This document shows positions 1 through 11,012 of a stretch of DNA of 64,000 nt, in pieces. Made by a program: the position numbers and the translations under genes. The stretch's first letter is position 1. Every line of letters starts with the position of its first letter. The notes below the pieces were generated by a model. The model saw only the letters and a program-made list of their open reading frames with translations, did no database searches and was not told where the DNA came from. Source of the DNA: Enterobacter cloacae complex sp. ECNIH7 (GTDB taxonomy: Bacteria > Pseudomonadota > Gammaproteobacteria > Enterobacterales > Enterobacteriaceae); contig NZ_CP017990.1 in assembly GCF_002208095.1 (NCBI RefSeq), positions 3,348,001 to 3,412,000 on the forward strand, written 5' to 3'.

Positions 1-492
1 ATTGCGCCGGGGCATCTGCATGCAGAAAGCTTCAAAGACGATATGCGCACCTTCAAAGCGCTACTGCCGCAGGATTACTTCCAGATCGTGCTGGAAATTA
101 CCGAACGCGACATGCTCAATCATCGGGAAGCCAACAGCCTCTTCGAATGGCTACACAACGAAGGGTTTGAGATAGCCATTGATGATTTTGGCACCGGCCA
201 CAGCGCGCTGATTTATCTTGAGCATTTCACCATGGACTATCTCAAGATCGACCGCGGCTTTGTTAATGCAATTGGCACTGAGACCGTGACGTCGCCGGTG
301 CTGGATGCCGTCCTGACGCTGGCAAGACGACTGAATATGTCGACCGTCGCTGAAGGGGTGGAAACGCCGGAACAGGCCGCCTGGCTACGCGAACACGGCG
401 TTAATTTCCTGCAGGGATACTGGATTAGCCGCCCGATGCCGCTGGCGCAGTTCCGCGAATGGCGGCCTGATATTTCGCCCGGGGGTGATTAA
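1..492 (+). CDS. pdeN: EAL-domain c-di-GMP phosphodiesterase, C-terminal part
   Basis: The reading frame is open from the first base and ends at 492, giving the last 163 residues of an EAL domain. Visible motifs are the EITERD glutamate, the DDFGTG loop, KIDRGFV and AEGVETPEQ, which supply the metal and c-di-GMP ligands of active EAL phosphodiesterases, so the enzyme is probably active and hydrolyses c-di-GMP to pGpG. The N-terminal CSS sensor and membrane part expected of PdeN (Rtn) lies outside the window. The name rests on its place directly upstream of yejA, as in E. coli. Confidence 0.85.
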   Translation: MAPGHLHAESFKDDMRTFKALLPQDYFQIVLEITERDMLNHREANSLFEWLHNEGFEIAIDDFGTGHSALIYLEHFTMDYLKIDRGFVNAIGTETVTSPVLDAVLTLARRLNMSTVAEGVETPEQAAWLREHGVNFLQGYWISRPMPLAQFREWRPDISPGGD

Positions 493-566
493 TTTCACAT
501 TGCCCGTGACGTCACTTATTATTCAGCTTAACCGAGTCGGACTGTAAAAGAGGGAGCCGCCGCGAG

Positions 567-2372
567 ATGCTTATGCGCTTCATGTTGCTGATGTTGGCAC
601 TAACGAGCCTGTCCAGCCAGGCGCAAGCCATCAAAGAGAATATCGCCTTCGCGGTGATTGGCGAGCCGAAATATGCGGTCAATTTTACGCACTTCGATTA
701 CGTTAACCCTGCCGCGCCGAAGGGCGGAAAGGTCACGCTTTCCGCCACGGGAACATTCGACAACTTCAACCGCTTCGCCCTGCGCGGCGTGGCGGCCGCG
801 CGAACGGAATCGCTTTACGATACGCTCTTCGTCACGTCGGATGATGAGCCCGGCAGCTATTATCCGCTGATTGCCGAGAACGTGCGTTACGCCGATAACT
901 TCGCCTGGGCGGAAATCTCGCTGAATCCGCGAGCACGTTTTCACGACGGTACGCCGGTGAAGGCCAGCGACGTGGCGTTCACCTTCCATAAATTCATGAC
1001 CGAAGGCGTCCCCCAGTTCCGCATCGTGTATAAAGGCGCATCCGTTAGAGCCATCGCGCCGCTCACCGTGCGCATCGAGCTGAGCGAACCGAACAAAGAG
1101 AACATGCTTAGCCTGTTCTCGCTGCCGGTGATGCCTGAATCGTTCTGGAAAAATCATAAGCTAAGCGACCCGCTTTCCACGCCGCCGCTGGCAGGCGGCC
1201 CATACCGCATCACCGACTGGCGCATGGGGCAATATGTCGTTTACTCTCGCGTGAAAGACTACTGGGCAGCAGACCTGCCGGTAAACCGCGGGCGCTGGAA
1301 TTTCGACACCCTTCGCTATGATTACTACCTCGACGATAACGTGGCGTTTGAAGCGTTCAAAGCCGGTGCCTTCGATTTACGCGTAGAAAGCAGCGCCAAA
1401 AACTGGGCGACCCGCTATATCGGCAAAAATTTCGCAAAAGGCTATATCGTCAAAGACGAGCACAAAAATGAGTCTGCCCAGGACACCCGCTGGCTGGCGT
1501 TTAATATTCAGCGTCCGGTATTTAATGACCGCCGGGTGCGCGAAGCCATTTCCCTGGCCTTTGATTTTGAGTGGATGAACAAAGCGCTGTTTTACGGGGC
1601 TTACAGCCGCGCCAACAGCTATTTCCAGAACACCGAATATGCCGCGCGCGATTACCCGAAAGCCGACGAGCTGGTCCTGCTGGCCCCGCTGAAAGCGGAG
1701 CTACCGCCGGAGGTTTTCACCACCGTGTTTCAGTCGCCCGCGTCAAACGGTGACGGTTACGACCGCGACAACTTGCTGAAAGCCAGCAAACTGCTGGATG
1801 ACGCGGGCTGGCACCTGAAAAATCAAAAGCGTGTGGATGCCAAAACGGGCAAGCCTCTCAGCTTTGAGCTGCTGCTCTCGTCCGGGGGCAACGATCAGTG
1901 GGTACTGCCGTTTAAGCACAACCTTGAGCGGCTGGGCGTGACCATGAACATTCGCCAGGTTGATAACGCGCAGATCACCAGCCGCATGCGCAGCCGTGAT
2001 TACGACATGATGCTGCGCCTGTGGCCCGCCCAGCCGTGGCCCAGCTCGGACCTGCAAATCTCCTGGGCCTCCAGCTACATCGACTCCTCATACAATGCGC
2101 CGGGGGTAAAAAGCCCGGCGATTGATGCGCTAATTGCCAAAATAGTGGCGGCGCAGGGGGATAAAGAAAAGCTCCTGCCTCTCGGGCGCGCCCTCGACAG
2201 GGTCTTAACCTGGAACTACTACATGCTGCCGATGTGGTATATGGGCGAAGATCGCCTTGCGCGCTGGGACAAGTTCTCCGTGCCTGCCGTGCGCCCTGTC
2301 TACTCCCTGGGCTTTGATACCTGGTGGTATGACGTTAACAAAGCCGCCAGACTTCCCGCTGAGCGGCGATAA
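567..2372 (+). CDS. yejA: peptide ABC transporter, periplasmic binding protein
   Basis: This is a 601-residue family-5 extracellular solute-binding protein. It begins with a signal peptide (hydrophobic stretch, then an AQA cleavage site near residue 21) and is close to E. coli YejA along its length (for example YVNPAAPKGG and LPMWYMGEDRLARWDKF). It delivers peptides to the YejBEF importer; in E. coli the same system takes up microcin C. The first of several in-frame methionines is chosen because it gives a full signal peptide. It is the first gene of the yejABEF operon, 10 bp from yejB. Confidence 0.95.
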   Translation: MLMRFMLLMLALTSLSSQAQAIKENIAFAVIGEPKYAVNFTHFDYVNPAAPKGGKVTLSATGTFDNFNRFALRGVAAARTESLYDTLFVTSDDEPGSYYPLIAENVRYADNFAWAEISLNPRARFHDGTPVKASDVAFTFHKFMTEGVPQFRIVYKGASVRAIAPLTVRIELSEPNKENMLSLFSLPVMPESFWKNHKLSDPLSTPPLAGGPYRITDWRMGQYVVYSRVKDYWAADLPVNRGRWNFDTLRYDYYLDDNVAFEAFKAGAFDLRVESSAKNWATRYIGKNFAKGYIVKDEHKNESAQDTRWLAFNIQRPVFNDRRVREAISLAFDFEWMNKALFYGAYSRANSYFQNTEYAARDYPKADELVLLAPLKAELPPEVFTTVFQSPASNGDGYDRDNLLKASKLLDDAGWHLKNQKRVDAKTGKPLSFELLLSSGGNDQWVLPFKHNLERLGVTMNIRQVDNAQITSRMRSRDYDMMLRLWPAQPWPSSDLQISWASSYIDSSYNAPGVKSPAIDALIAKIVAAQGDKEKLLPLGRALDRVLTWNYYMLPMWYMGEDRLARWDKFSVPAVRPVYSLGFDTWWYDVNKAARLPAERR

Positions 2373-2381
2373 GGAATCATC

Positions 2382-3476
2382 ATGGGTGCCTATCTTCTCC
2401 GTCGTCTCCTGCTGATTATCCCCACCCTGTGGGCCATCATCACGATTAACTTTTTTATCGTGCAAATCGCCCCCGGCGGCCCGGTCGATCAGGCGATTGC
2501 CGCCATTGAATTTGGCAACAGCGGCGGCATGCCCGGCGTCGGCAGTGAAGGGATGGGCGCGAGCCATGCGCGAACCGGCGTAGGGAATATCAGCGAAAGC
2601 CATTATCGCGGCGGACGCGGGCTGGATCCGGAGGTGATCGCCGAGATCACCCACCGCTACGGCTTTGACAAACCGATTCACGAGCGCTATTTCAAGATGC
2701 TTTGGGATTACATCCGCTTTGATTTTGGCGACAGCCTGTTTCGCAGTGCGTCAGTATTAACGTTGATCAAGCAAAGCCTGCCGGTTTCGATAACGCTGGG
2801 GCTGTGGGGAACGCTGATTATCTATCTGGTCTCTATACCGCTCGGGATCCGCAAAGCGGTGTATAACGGCAGCCGGTTTGATATCTGGAGCAGCACGTTC
2901 ATCATTATCGGCTACGCCATCCCGGCGTTTCTGTTTGCCATCCTGCTGATTGTCTTTTTTGCCGGGGGAAGTTATTTCGACCTCTTCCCGCTGCGGGGGC
3001 TGGTCTCCGCCGATTTCAGCTCCCTGCCGTGGTATCAGAAAATCACTGACTATCTCTGGCATATCACGCTGCCGGTGCTGGCCACGGTCATCGGCGGGTT
3101 CGCGGCCCTGACCATGTTGACCAAAAACGCCTTTCTCGATGAAATTCGTAAGCAGTACGTTGTCACGGCCCGCGCCAAGGGCGTGAGCGAGAAGCAGATC
3201 ATGTGGAAACACGTGTTCCGTAACGCCATGCTGCTGGTGATCGCCGGGTTTCCGGCCACGTTCATCGGCATGTTTTTTACCGGCTCGCTGCTGATAGAGG
3301 TCATGTTCTCACTCAACGGCCTGGGGCTGCTGGGCTATGAGGCTACCGTGTCGCGCGACTATCCGGTGATGTTCGGCACACTCTATATTTTCACCCTGAT
3401 TGGCCTGCTGCTGAATATCATCAGTGATATCAGCTATACGCTGGTCGATCCCCGAATCGATTTTGAGGGCCGCTGA
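2382..3476 (+). CDS. yejB: peptide ABC transporter permease YejB
   Basis: This 364-residue inner-membrane permease of the DppB/OppB type has an N-terminal transmembrane helix and a long periplasmic segment (about residues 30-115), followed by five more membrane helices. The EAA-type cytoplasmic loop ([21 protein letters not shown]) docks on the ATPase. It pairs with YejE to form the channel. Its stop codon overlaps the yejE start, which implies translational coupling. Confidence 0.95.
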   Translation: MGAYLLRRLLLIIPTLWAIITINFFIVQIAPGGPVDQAIAAIEFGNSGGMPGVGSEGMGASHARTGVGNISESHYRGGRGLDPEVIAEITHRYGFDKPIHERYFKMLWDYIRFDFGDSLFRSASVLTLIKQSLPVSITLGLWGTLIIYLVSIPLGIRKAVYNGSRFDIWSSTFIIIGYAIPAFLFAILLIVFFAGGSYFDLFPLRGLVSADFSSLPWYQKITDYLWHITLPVLATVIGGFAALTMLTKNAFLDEIRKQYVVTARAKGVSEKQIMWKHVFRNAMLLVIAGFPATFIGMFFTGSLLIEVMFSLNGLGLLGYEATVSRDYPVMFGTLYIFTLIGLLLNIISDISYTLVDPRIDFEGR

Positions 3477-4501
3477 TGCCGCGTTTAAGCCCCGTCAACC
3501 AGGCCCGCTGGGCCCGTTTTCGCCACAACCGCCGCGGCTACTGGTCGCTGTGGATTTTTGCCGTGCTGTTTGCCTTAAGCATGTGTTCGGAACTGATCGC
3601 CAACGACAAGCCGTTGCTGGTGCATTTTAACGACCGCTGGTACGTGCCGGTTATCGCCAACTACAGCGAAAGCGACTTCGGCGGCCCGTTTGCAACACCG
3701 GCGGAGTATCAGGATCCGTGGCTTCGCCAGCAGATCGAACAGCACGGCTGGGCGCTCTGGGCGCCGGTGCGCTTTGGCGCCAACAGCATTAACTTCGCCA
3801 CCACGACTCCGTTCCCTTCCCCGCCCTCCGCGCAAAACTGGCTGGGAACCGATGCTAACGGCGGCGACGTGCTGGCGCGCATCCTGTACGGCACGCGAAT
3901 CTCGCTTCTCTTTGGGCTGATGCTGACAATATTCTCCAGCGTAATGGGCGTCGTGGCGGGCGCCGTTCAGGGCTACTACGGCGGGAAAATTGATCTGTGG
4001 GGCCAGCGGGTGATTGAAGTCTGGTCAGGCATGCCAACGCTGTTCCTGATCATCCTGCTTTCCAGCGTGGTGCAGCCTGGCTTCTGGTGGCTGTTAGGTA
4101 TCACCGTCCTGTTCGGCTGGATGGCGCTGGTGGGCGTGGTGCGCGCGGAGTTCCTGCGTACCCGCAATTTCGACTACATTCGCGCCGCGCAGGCGCTTGG
4201 CGTGAGCGACCGGGGGATTATCTTCCGCCACATGCTGCCCAACGCGGTAGTGGCAACGCTCACCTTCCTGCCGTTTATTCTGTGCAGCTCGATCACCACC
4301 CTCACCTCGCTGGATTTTCTTGGTTTCGGGCTACCGCTGGGTTCCCCGTCGCTCGGCGAACTGCTGCTGCAGGGTAAAAACAACCTGCAGGCGCCGTGGT
4401 TAGGCATCGCCGCCTTTCTTTCCGTGGCCGTGCTGCTGTCGCTGCTGATTTTTATTGGCGAAGCCGTGCGCGATGCCTTCGATCCGAACAAGGCGGTATA
4501 A
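3476..4501 (+). CDS. yejE: peptide ABC transporter permease YejE
   Basis: This is the 341-residue second permease, of the DppC/OppC type. It has an N-terminal basic segment and helix (residues 20-40), a periplasmic insert, and a binding-protein-dependent transport domain with the EAA loop (RAAQALGVSDRGIIFRHMLPNA). It ends just before the yejF ATPase start at 4503, inside a tightly packed operon. Confidence 0.95.
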   Translation: MPRLSPVNQARWARFRHNRRGYWSLWIFAVLFALSMCSELIANDKPLLVHFNDRWYVPVIANYSESDFGGPFATPAEYQDPWLRQQIEQHGWALWAPVRFGANSINFATTTPFPSPPSAQNWLGTDANGGDVLARILYGTRISLLFGLMLTIFSSVMGVVAGAVQGYYGGKIDLWGQRVIEVWSGMPTLFLIILLSSVVQPGFWWLLGITVLFGWMALVGVVRAEFLRTRNFDYIRAAQALGVSDRGIIFRHMLPNAVVATLTFLPFILCSSITTLTSLDFLGFGLPLGSPSLGELLLQGKNNLQAPWLGIAAFLSVAVLLSLLIFIGEAVRDAFDPNKAV

Positions 4502-4502
4502 A

Positions 4503-6092
4503 ATGACCCAGCCTCTTCTTAGTATTGATAACCTGTCGATTGCTTTTTCAAAGCAGGGCGAGACGCGCACCGTGGTCACCGACCTGTCGCTGCAGATCCA
4601 GACCGGGGAAACGCTGGCCCTGGTGGGCGAGTCGGGTTCAGGCAAGAGCGTTTCGGCACTCTCTATCCTGCGCCTGTTGCCGTCCCCGCCGGTGAGCTAC
4701 CCGCAAGGGGATATTCTGTTTCACGGCAGCTCGCTGCTGCATGCCGACGAACATACCCTGCGCGGTATTCGCGGCAACAAAATCGCCATGATCTTCCAGG
4801 AGCCGATGGTTTCCCTCAACCCGCTGCACAGCCTGGAGAAACAGCTCTATGAAGTGCTCTCCCTGCACCGGGGGATGCGCAAAGAGGCCGCGCGGGGAGA
4901 AATTCTGGACTGTCTGGAGCGAACAGGCATACGCAATGCGGCCAAACGGCTGAATGATTTTCCGCATCAGCTTTCCGGCGGCGAACGCCAGCGGGTGATG
5001 ATCGCCATGGCCCTGCTCACTCGCCCCGAGCTGTTGATTGCCGACGAGCCCACAACGGCGCTGGACGTGACGGTACAGGCGCAAATATTGACGCTGCTGC
5101 GGGAGCTGCGTGACGAGCTGAACATGAGCCTGCTGTTTATCACGCACAACCTGAGCATTGTGAGAAAGCTGGCCGACAGCGTCGCGGTGATGCAAAACGG
5201 ACGATGCGTTGAACAGGATACCGCGTCCACGCTGCTGAGCGCGCCGCAGCACCCCTATACGCAGCGTTTGCTCGACAGCGAACCCTCCGGCGACCCGGTT
5301 CCCCTCAAGGCGGACAGCACACCGCTGCTGCGCGTTGAGGATCTGTCCGTCTCGTTCCCGATCCGCAAAGGTATTTTGCGACGCATCGTCGACCAGAATC
5401 CGGTGCTGAAACACATCCGCTTCTCGCTGCGCCCGGGAGAATCCCTGGGGCTGGTGGGCGAATCCGGTTCCGGCAAAAGCACCACCGGTCTGGCGCTGCT
5501 GCGCTTAATTACCTCGCAGGGCGAGATCTTCTTTGACGATATGCCGCTGCACCGCTGGAACCGCCGCCAGATGCTGCCCGTGCGGCCCCGCATGCAGGTG
5601 GTGTTTCAGGATCCCAACTCCTCGCTTAATCCACGGCTCAGCGTGTTACAGATTATCGAAGAGGGTCTGCGCGTACATCAGCCCGGCCTGAACGCTCAGC
5701 AGCGAGAGCAGGAAGTTATGCGGGTGATGGCCGAAGTGAGCTTAGATGCCGGGACGCGCCACCGCTATCCGGCTGAATTCTCCGGCGGGCAGCGCCAGCG
5801 TATCGCCATTGCCCGCGCGCTGATCCTGAAGCCGGAGCTGATCATTCTGGATGAACCAACGTCGTCGCTGGACAGAACCGTTCAGGCGCAGATCCTGGCC
5901 CTGCTGAAAGGGCTTCAGGAAAAGCACAGGCTGGCCTATATATTTATCAGCCACGATCTTCAGGTGGTACGAGCGCTATGCCATCAGGTGATTGTGTTGC
6001 GACAGGGAGAAGTGGTCGAGCAGGGTGAGTGCCAGCGCGTATTTAGCGCGCCAACGCAGCGCTACACGCGCCAGCTGTTGTCGGCAGACTAG
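4503..6092 (+). CDS. yejF: peptide ABC transporter ATPase with two fused nucleotide-binding domains
   Basis: This 529-residue protein contains two complete ABC ATPase domains in tandem. Each has a Walker A motif (GESGSGKS), a signature (LSGGERQRV in the first, FSGGQRQRI in the second) and a Walker B followed by Glu (LLIADEP and LIILDEP). One polypeptide therefore supplies both ATP sites that dipeptide systems usually split between DppD and DppF. The start at 4503 (MTQPLLSI) immediately follows the yejE stop; a start 48 bp upstream would overlap yejE and lacks family support. Confidence 0.95.
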   Translation: MTQPLLSIDNLSIAFSKQGETRTVVTDLSLQIQTGETLALVGESGSGKSVSALSILRLLPSPPVSYPQGDILFHGSSLLHADEHTLRGIRGNKIAMIFQEPMVSLNPLHSLEKQLYEVLSLHRGMRKEAARGEILDCLERTGIRNAAKRLNDFPHQLSGGERQRVMIAMALLTRPELLIADEPTTALDVTVQAQILTLLRELRDELNMSLLFITHNLSIVRKLADSVAVMQNGRCVEQDTASTLLSAPQHPYTQRLLDSEPSGDPVPLKADSTPLLRVEDLSVSFPIRKGILRRIVDQNPVLKHIRFSLRPGESLGLVGESGSGKSTTGLALLRLITSQGEIFFDDMPLHRWNRRQMLPVRPRMQVVFQDPNSSLNPRLSVLQIIEEGLRVHQPGLNAQQREQEVMRVMAEVSLDAGTRHRYPAEFSGGQRQRIAIARALILKPELIILDEPTSSLDRTVQAQILALLKGLQEKHRLAYIFISHDLQVVRALCHQVIVLRQGEVVEQGECQRVFSAPTQRYTRQLLSAD

Positions 6093-6095
6093 CGG

Positions 6096-6440
6096 TCAGA
6101 ACGGGTACTGGCCGGAGAAAGGCTCCGCGATGGCAACGCCAAAATTCTTCAGACGGCAGGTGGCGGCAAACTCGTCCTGGCTCTTCACAAACAGGCACGG
6201 CTCACCTTCACACTCCAGCACGGAGCTATCCACTTCGATATCCGTCAGGGCCTGACTGAGACGCTCCATCACCCGCCATGCATTTTCGTCGCTCGGGCTC
6301 AACAGCTTGAGTGCTACCAGGCAGTTTTCACAGCCCGTGACGTTTTGCGGAATCGGTTCAACTTTCGAACCTGCAAAACCCGTCGACCAGCGATAGCTCT
6401 GGGGCAAGCGATGGACAATGGAGAGTTGTAATGTATTCAC
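6096..6440 (-). CDS. yejG: conserved protein YejG
   Basis: This 114-residue enterobacterial protein matches E. coli YejG (start [18 protein letters not shown], cysteine-containing centre VTGCENC). It is convergent with yejF, with only 3 bp between the stops. It has no membrane segment or recognised catalytic motif and its molecular role is not established. Confidence 0.85.
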   Translation of the reverse strand: MNTLQLSIVHRLPQSYRWSTGFAGSKVEPIPQNVTGCENCLVALKLLSPSDENAWRVMERLSQALTDIEVDSSVLECEGEPCLFVKSQDEFAATCRLKNFGVAIAEPFSGQYPF

Positions 6441-6686
6441 GTTCGTTCCCCGGAAGCAAAATTTACTTCACAATTTATTTACATTTATAGTAACACATCA
6501 TCGCCAGCCTGCACTATTCAGCGCTTTTTTATCCGTTTCCTGGCTCGCGTCGGCGCTATATGTACCCGTTTCTGCGATCTAACTCAACCTTTTTGAATAC
6601 AATGATGTGACTTTTTACACAAATAGATTTTACATAAAATAAACAAACACGGAATAAACGAACGGGGGTTTGGTTGATATGCATCA

Positions 6687-6711
6687 ACAAAAAAGGCCCT
6701 GCCGGGCCTTC
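6687..6711 (-). terminator. intrinsic terminator downstream of bcr
   Basis: The stem AAGGCCC/GGGCCTT has a TGCC loop, followed on the minus strand by a run of six T. It lies 9 bp past the bcr stop. The rest of 6441-6719 is AT-rich intergenic DNA between yejG (its upstream region) and bcr, with no other feature I can support. Confidence 0.85.
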
Positions 6712-6719
6712 TCTGTGTT

Positions 6720-7916
6720 TTAGTGGGCCGCTTTTCGCGGTCGGCTGGCGTAAAGATAGAAGAGTATCGAGCTGGTTGCGCAAAAAGCCATCGCCCACAG
6801 CATGGGCCATGCCGTCGTAAAGGTAGCCATCGAAAGCAACGCGCCAACAATAGCGCCGATGCCGAAGCGGAACGTCCCCGCCAGGGAAGAGGCGGTGCCC
6901 GCCATATGCGGAAACTCATCCAGGATCACCGCCATCGCATTAGATGACACCATCGACACGCAGCCGACAAAGGCCGCTACGCCGACCACCAGCGCCCAGA
7001 AGCCCACGCCCAGAAACGCGCTCACCACCAGCCAGATAGCCATCACAAACTGGATCCACAGCCCGGCGCGGAACATGTTCAGCGCCCCCACCCGCCGGAC
7101 AAAACGGCTGTTGATGATGGTCATGATGAACAGGAAGACGATGTTAAGCGCAAAGTAATAGCCGAAGTGCTGCGGCGAAACGTGGTTCAGCTCGATGTAG
7201 ACAAACGGCCCGGCGCTCAGGAAGGAGAACATCCCGGCGAAGCTGAACCCGCTTGCCAGCATATAGCTGAGCACGCGCTTATGGCGAAACAGCGAGGCAA
7301 AGTTGCCGATGGTGGTACGGATGTGGAATTTCTGACGGCGCTCGACGGGAAGCGTTTCATCAATAAAGAAGAAGATCATCGCCGAGGCCAGCAGCGCGGC
7401 CAGGGCCAGGATCCAGAAAATCACATGCCAGCTAAACCACACCAGCACCGCACCACCGGCCATCGGGGCCACCAGCGGCGCAATCGTCGTCACCAGCATG
7501 ACAAACGACATCATGCGGGAGAACTCTTCTTTCGGGTAGATATCGCGCATCAAGGCGTTAATCACCACGCTTGCTGCTGCCGCCGCCAGACCGTGGAAGA
7601 AGCGCATGATAATCAGATGATCGATGGTCTGCGCCAGCGCACAGGCCACCGCTGCGGCTGCAAAGACCAGCGTCCCGCCCAGAATAACGGGCTTGCGTCC
7701 AAGGCTGTCCGCCATCGGGCCATAAAACAGCTGGCCAAGGGCAAAGCCGAGAATATAGGTGCTGAGCGTCATCTGCGCGCTGCCCGCCGGAACGCCAAAC
7801 TGCGCGGAAATGACCGGCAGCGCGGGCAGGTACATATCAATAGACAGCGGCATCAGCATGGCCAGCAGGCCAAGAATGAAGACGATTTTGAACGACGAGT
7901 GTGGCCTGGTGGTCAC
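6720..7916 (-). CDS. bcr: MFS multidrug efflux transporter Bcr
   Basis: This 398-residue DHA1-type drug:proton antiporter has twelve predicted helices. The conserved motif A region ([16 protein letters not shown]) follows helix 2. It corresponds to E. coli Bcr, which exports bicyclomycin, sulfonamides and cysteine. The neighbours rsuA (upstream, same strand, 15 bp away) and yejG match the E. coli order, which supports the orthology. Confidence 0.93.
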   Translation of the reverse strand: MTTRPHSSFKIVFILGLLAMLMPLSIDMYLPALPVISAQFGVPAGSAQMTLSTYILGFALGQLFYGPMADSLGRKPVILGGTLVFAAAAVACALAQTIDHLIIMRFFHGLAAAAASVVINALMRDIYPKEEFSRMMSFVMLVTTIAPLVAPMAGGAVLVWFSWHVIFWILALAALLASAMIFFFIDETLPVERRQKFHIRTTIGNFASLFRHKRVLSYMLASGFSFAGMFSFLSAGPFVYIELNHVSPQHFGYYFALNIVFLFIMTIINSRFVRRVGALNMFRAGLWIQFVMAIWLVVSAFLGVGFWALVVGVAAFVGCVSMVSSNAMAVILDEFPHMAGTASSLAGTFRFGIGAIVGALLSMATFTTAWPMLWAMAFCATSSILFYLYASRPRKAAH

Positions 7917-7931
7917 AGAGCTCTCCTGAAA

Positions 7932-8639
7932 TTAGTGCGAAGGCAGACCGACGCTGGCGATCTCTTCTTCCGTTAACGGGCGATATTCGCCTGGCGCCAG
8001 GTCGGGATCGAGTTCGATCGCACCAATCCGCTCACGATGCAGGCCAACAACGTGGTTCCCCACCGCGGCAAACATACGTTTCACCTGATGGTAACGCCCT
8101 TCGCTGATGGTCAGACGGACCTCCGTCGGCGCGATCACCTCAAGCACGGCGGGTTTGGTCAGATCTTTTTCATTATGCAGCTGAACGCCTTTCGTGAATT
8201 GCTCTGCCGTGTCATCCGATACCGGCGACTCCAGCGTGACCAGATAGGTTTTCTCGCAGTGGTGACGCGGGGAAGTAATGCGATGCGACCACTGCCCGTC
8301 GTCGGTCATCAGCACCAGACCGGTGGTATCGATGTCGAGGCGGCCTGCGGCGTGCAGCTTGTGCGCCACCGGCTCGTCGAGGAAATAGAGCACCGTCGGG
8401 TGATCGGGATCGTCCGTTGAGCAGACGTAGCCTTCCGGCTTATTGAGCATGAAGTAGCGCGGACCGTGCTGCTGGGTCAGCGGATTGCCGTCATACTCCA
8501 CCTGATGGTCAGGTTGCAGTTTGAACGCGCTGTCTCTCACAATATCGCCATCCACGGTAACGCGGCTGGCGCGAATTTCACGCCCGGCAATAGCGCGGCT
8601 TACGCCGAGTTGCTGAGCGATAAACTTATCAAGTCGCAT
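7932..8639 (-). CDS. rsuA: 16S rRNA pseudouridine(516) synthase
   Basis: This 235-residue RsuA has an N-terminal S4 RNA-binding domain (residues 1-60, start [20 protein letters not shown]). The catalytic core carries the [16 protein letters not shown] motif with the nucleophilic aspartate. It modifies U516 of the small-subunit rRNA. It is divergent from radD across about 150 bp that hold both promoters. Confidence 0.95.
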   Translation of the reverse strand: MRLDKFIAQQLGVSRAIAGREIRASRVTVDGDIVRDSAFKLQPDHQVEYDGNPLTQQHGPRYFMLNKPEGYVCSTDDPDHPTVLYFLDEPVAHKLHAAGRLDIDTTGLVLMTDDGQWSHRITSPRHHCEKTYLVTLESPVSDDTAEQFTKGVQLHNEKDLTKPAVLEVIAPTEVRLTISEGRYHQVKRMFAAVGNHVVGLHRERIGAIELDPDLAPGEYRPLTEEEIASVGLPSH

Positions 8640-8791
8640 GAAATCTTTTTAGCCTTAATGGTGCTGGAAGTCGGACAACAGGTCCGAAAAAAGAAGCAGT
8701 CTGGAACGGTTCAGTATAATGGTCTGGTTGCGCCACTCAAGGGAAAAAGTTTCGTGGCATACTATGTGCGGAATAACGAAACCGAGACCCC

Positions 8792-10552
8792 ATGACTTTT
8801 ACACTTCGTCCCTATCAGCAGGAAGCCGTTGACGCCACCCTCGCCTGGTTCCGTAAACATCGCGAGCCGGCGGCGATTGTGCTCCCGACCGGCGCAGGCA
8901 AAAGCCTGGTCATCGCCGAACTGGCGCGTCTGGCCCGTGGTCGCGTGCTGGTGCTGGCGCACGTTAAAGAGCTCGTCGCGCAAAACCACGCCAAGTATTG
9001 TGCGCTTGGGCTGGAAGCCGATATTTTCGCCGCCGGGCTGAAGCGCAAAGAGAGCCACGGCAAAGTGGTTTTTGGCAGCGTGCAGTCGGTGGCGCGCAAT
9101 CTGGACCTGTTTCGCAACGAATTTTCGCTGCTGATCGTCGACGAGTGTCACCGCATCAGCGATGACGACGACAGCCAGTACCAGCAAATCCTGGCTCACC
9201 TGAAAGCGGTGAATCCTCACCTGCGCCTGCTGGGCCTGACGGCGACCCCGTTTCGCCTGGGGAAAGGCTGGATCTATCGCTATCATTATCACGGCATGGT
9301 GCGCGGTGATGACAAGGCCCTGTTTAGCGACTGCATTTACGAACTTCCGCTGCGCTACATGATTAAACATGGCTACCTGACGCCGCCTGAACGGCTGGAT
9401 ATGCCGGTGGTGCAGTACGATTTCAGCCGTTTGCAGGCACAGAGCAACGGCTTATTCAGCGAAGCGGATCTCAATCAGGAGCTGAAAAAGCAGAAGCGTA
9501 TTACGCCGCATATTATCAGCCAGATTGAGGAGTTCGCCGCGACGCGCAAGGGGGTAATGATCTTTGCCGCCACCGTTGAGCACGCGCGTGAAATCACCGG
9601 ATTACTGCCCGCCGGCGACGCGGCGTTAATCACCGGCGAAACGCCCGGCCCGGAGCGCGACGGCCTGATTGACGCCTTTAAAGCCCAGCGGTTCCGCTAT
9701 CTGGTAAACGTGTCGGTATTGACCACCGGCTTTGACGCCCCGCATGTCGACCTGATCGCCATTTTGCGCCCGACCGAATCGGTCAGTCTGTATCAGCAAA
9801 TTGTTGGCCGCGGCCTGCGTCTGGCGCCGGGAAAAACCGACTGCCTGATTCTGGATTATGCCGGTAACCCCCACGATCTCTATACGCCTGAGGTCGGCGC
9901 GCCAAAAGGGAAAAGCGACAACGTGCCCGTGCAGGTCTTTTGCCCTGCCTGCGGGTTTGCCAACACCTTCTGGGGAAAAACCACCGCCGACGGTACGCTG
10001 ATCGAACACTTTGGCCGCCGCTGTCAGGGCTGGTTTGAAGATGATGACGGGCATCGCGAGCAGTGCGATTTCCGCTTCCGGTTCAAAAACTGCCCGCAGT
10101 GCAACGCCGAAAACGACATTGCCGCCCGCCGCTGCCGGGAATGCGACGCGGTGCTGGTTGACCCGGACGACATGCTGAAAGCGGCGCTAAAGCTGAAAGA
10201 TGCCCTGGTGCTGCGCTGTTCCGGCATGGCGCTGCAGCCCGGCGCCGATGAAAAAGGCGAGTGGTTGAAAATCACCTATTACGACGAAGACGGGGCGGAC
10301 GTCAGCGAGCGCTTCCGGGTTCAGACGCCTGCCCAGCGAATGGCCTTCGAACAGCTGTTTATCCGCCCGCATACCCGCACGCCGGGCGTGCCCCTGCGCT
10401 GGATAACCGTGGCCGATATCGTGCGCCAGCAGGTGTTGTTGCGCCATCCGGATTTTGTCGTCGCCCGTAAGAAAGGCCAGTTCTGGCAGGTGCGCGAGAA
10501 GCTCTTTGACTACGAAGGTCGCTTCCGTCGCGCCAACGAATTGCGCGGTTAG
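8792..10552 (+). CDS. radD: DNA-repair helicase-like protein RadD (YejH)
   Basis: This is a 586-residue superfamily-2 ATPase. It has Walker A (PTGAGKSLV, about residue 32), a DECH box (IVDECHRI), motif III-like GLTATPFR and a C-terminal helicase motif ([14 protein letters not shown]). A cysteine-rich zinc-binding segment follows (CPACGF, then [18 protein letters not shown]). E. coli RadD takes part in double-strand-break repair and tolerance of DNA-damaging agents. Confidence 0.93.
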   Translation: MTFTLRPYQQEAVDATLAWFRKHREPAAIVLPTGAGKSLVIAELARLARGRVLVLAHVKELVAQNHAKYCALGLEADIFAAGLKRKESHGKVVFGSVQSVARNLDLFRNEFSLLIVDECHRISDDDDSQYQQILAHLKAVNPHLRLLGLTATPFRLGKGWIYRYHYHGMVRGDDKALFSDCIYELPLRYMIKHGYLTPPERLDMPVVQYDFSRLQAQSNGLFSEADLNQELKKQKRITPHIISQIEEFAATRKGVMIFAATVEHAREITGLLPAGDAALITGETPGPERDGLIDAFKAQRFRYLVNVSVLTTGFDAPHVDLIAILRPTESVSLYQQIVGRGLRLAPGKTDCLILDYAGNPHDLYTPEVGAPKGKSDNVPVQVFCPACGFANTFWGKTTADGTLIEHFGRRCQGWFEDDDGHREQCDFRFRFKNCPQCNAENDIAARRCRECDAVLVDPDDMLKAALKLKDALVLRCSGMALQPGADEKGEWLKITYYDEDGADVSERFRVQTPAQRMAFEQLFIRPHTRTPGVPLRWITVADIVRQQVLLRHPDFVVARKKGQFWQVREKLFDYEGRFRRANELRG

Positions 10553-10564
10553 CGGGACTTTTCA

Positions 10565-10677
10565 TTGATGTGAGGGGCATTTGAGTATAAAATGCCGCCC
10601 GCTTCACATCCGTGAGGCAGAACACTCACCTGCTGCTGGGTCGCCTGTAGTAGGGTTTTAAATACAGAGAGAAATCA
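10565..10677 (+). promoter_or_regulatory. rplY promoter and 5' leader
   Basis: TTGATG (10565-10570) and TATAAA (10586-10591) form a sigma-70-like pair with a short 15-bp spacer. They are followed by an untranslated leader of about 80 nt with a GTGAGG/CCTCAC-type self-complementary section and a purine-rich AGAGAGAAATC ribosome site. In E. coli and relatives the rplY leader mediates autogenous repression by L25. I infer the same here from position and base pairing, not from a structural alignment. Confidence 0.5.
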
Positions 10678-10962
10678 ATGTTCACTATCGAAGCAGAAGT
10701 ACGTAACGTGCAGGGTAAGGGTGCGAGCCGCCGCCTGCGTACCGCTAACAAGTTCCCGGCTATCGTTTACGGTGGCGAAGCTGCTCCAGTTGCAATCGAA
10801 CTGGATCACGACAAACTGTGGAACCTGCAGACCAAAGCTGAATTCTACAGCGAAGTTCTGACCATCGTTGTTGGCGGTAAAGAAGAAAAAGTGAAAGTTC
10901 AGGCTGTTCAGCGTCACGCGTTCAAGCCAAAACTGACTCACATCGACTTCGTTCGCGCGTAA
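10678..10962 (+). CDS. rplY: 50S ribosomal protein L25
   Basis: This 94-residue single-domain L25, the short enterobacterial form without the CTC extension, starts [20 protein letters not shown]. It binds 5S rRNA in the large subunit. Codon use is strongly biased to frequent codons, as for highly expressed genes. It is monocistronic between its own promoter and a strong terminator. Confidence 0.97.
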   Translation: MFTIEAEVRNVQGKGASRRLRTANKFPAIVYGGEAAPVAIELDHDKLWNLQTKAEFYSEVLTIVVGGKEEKVKVQAVQRHAFKPKLTHIDFVRA

Positions 10963-10976
10963 TCGCAAACTTGTCG

Positions 10977-11006
10977 AAAAAAACCCCGCTTCTGCGGGGT
11001 TTTTTG
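10977..11006. terminator. bidirectional terminator between rplY and yejK
   Basis: The stem CCCCGC/GCGGGG has a TTCT loop, flanked by A7 on the left and T6 on the right, so it can end both rplY and the convergent yejK. Confidence 0.9.
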
Positions 11007-11012
11007 TGCCTG

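Noticed and set aside
7167..7976. Long antisense frame (269 codons) over bcr
   Set aside because: Full of His, Arg and Gln from antisense reading of a GC-rich membrane protein gene; bcr on the other strand is certain.
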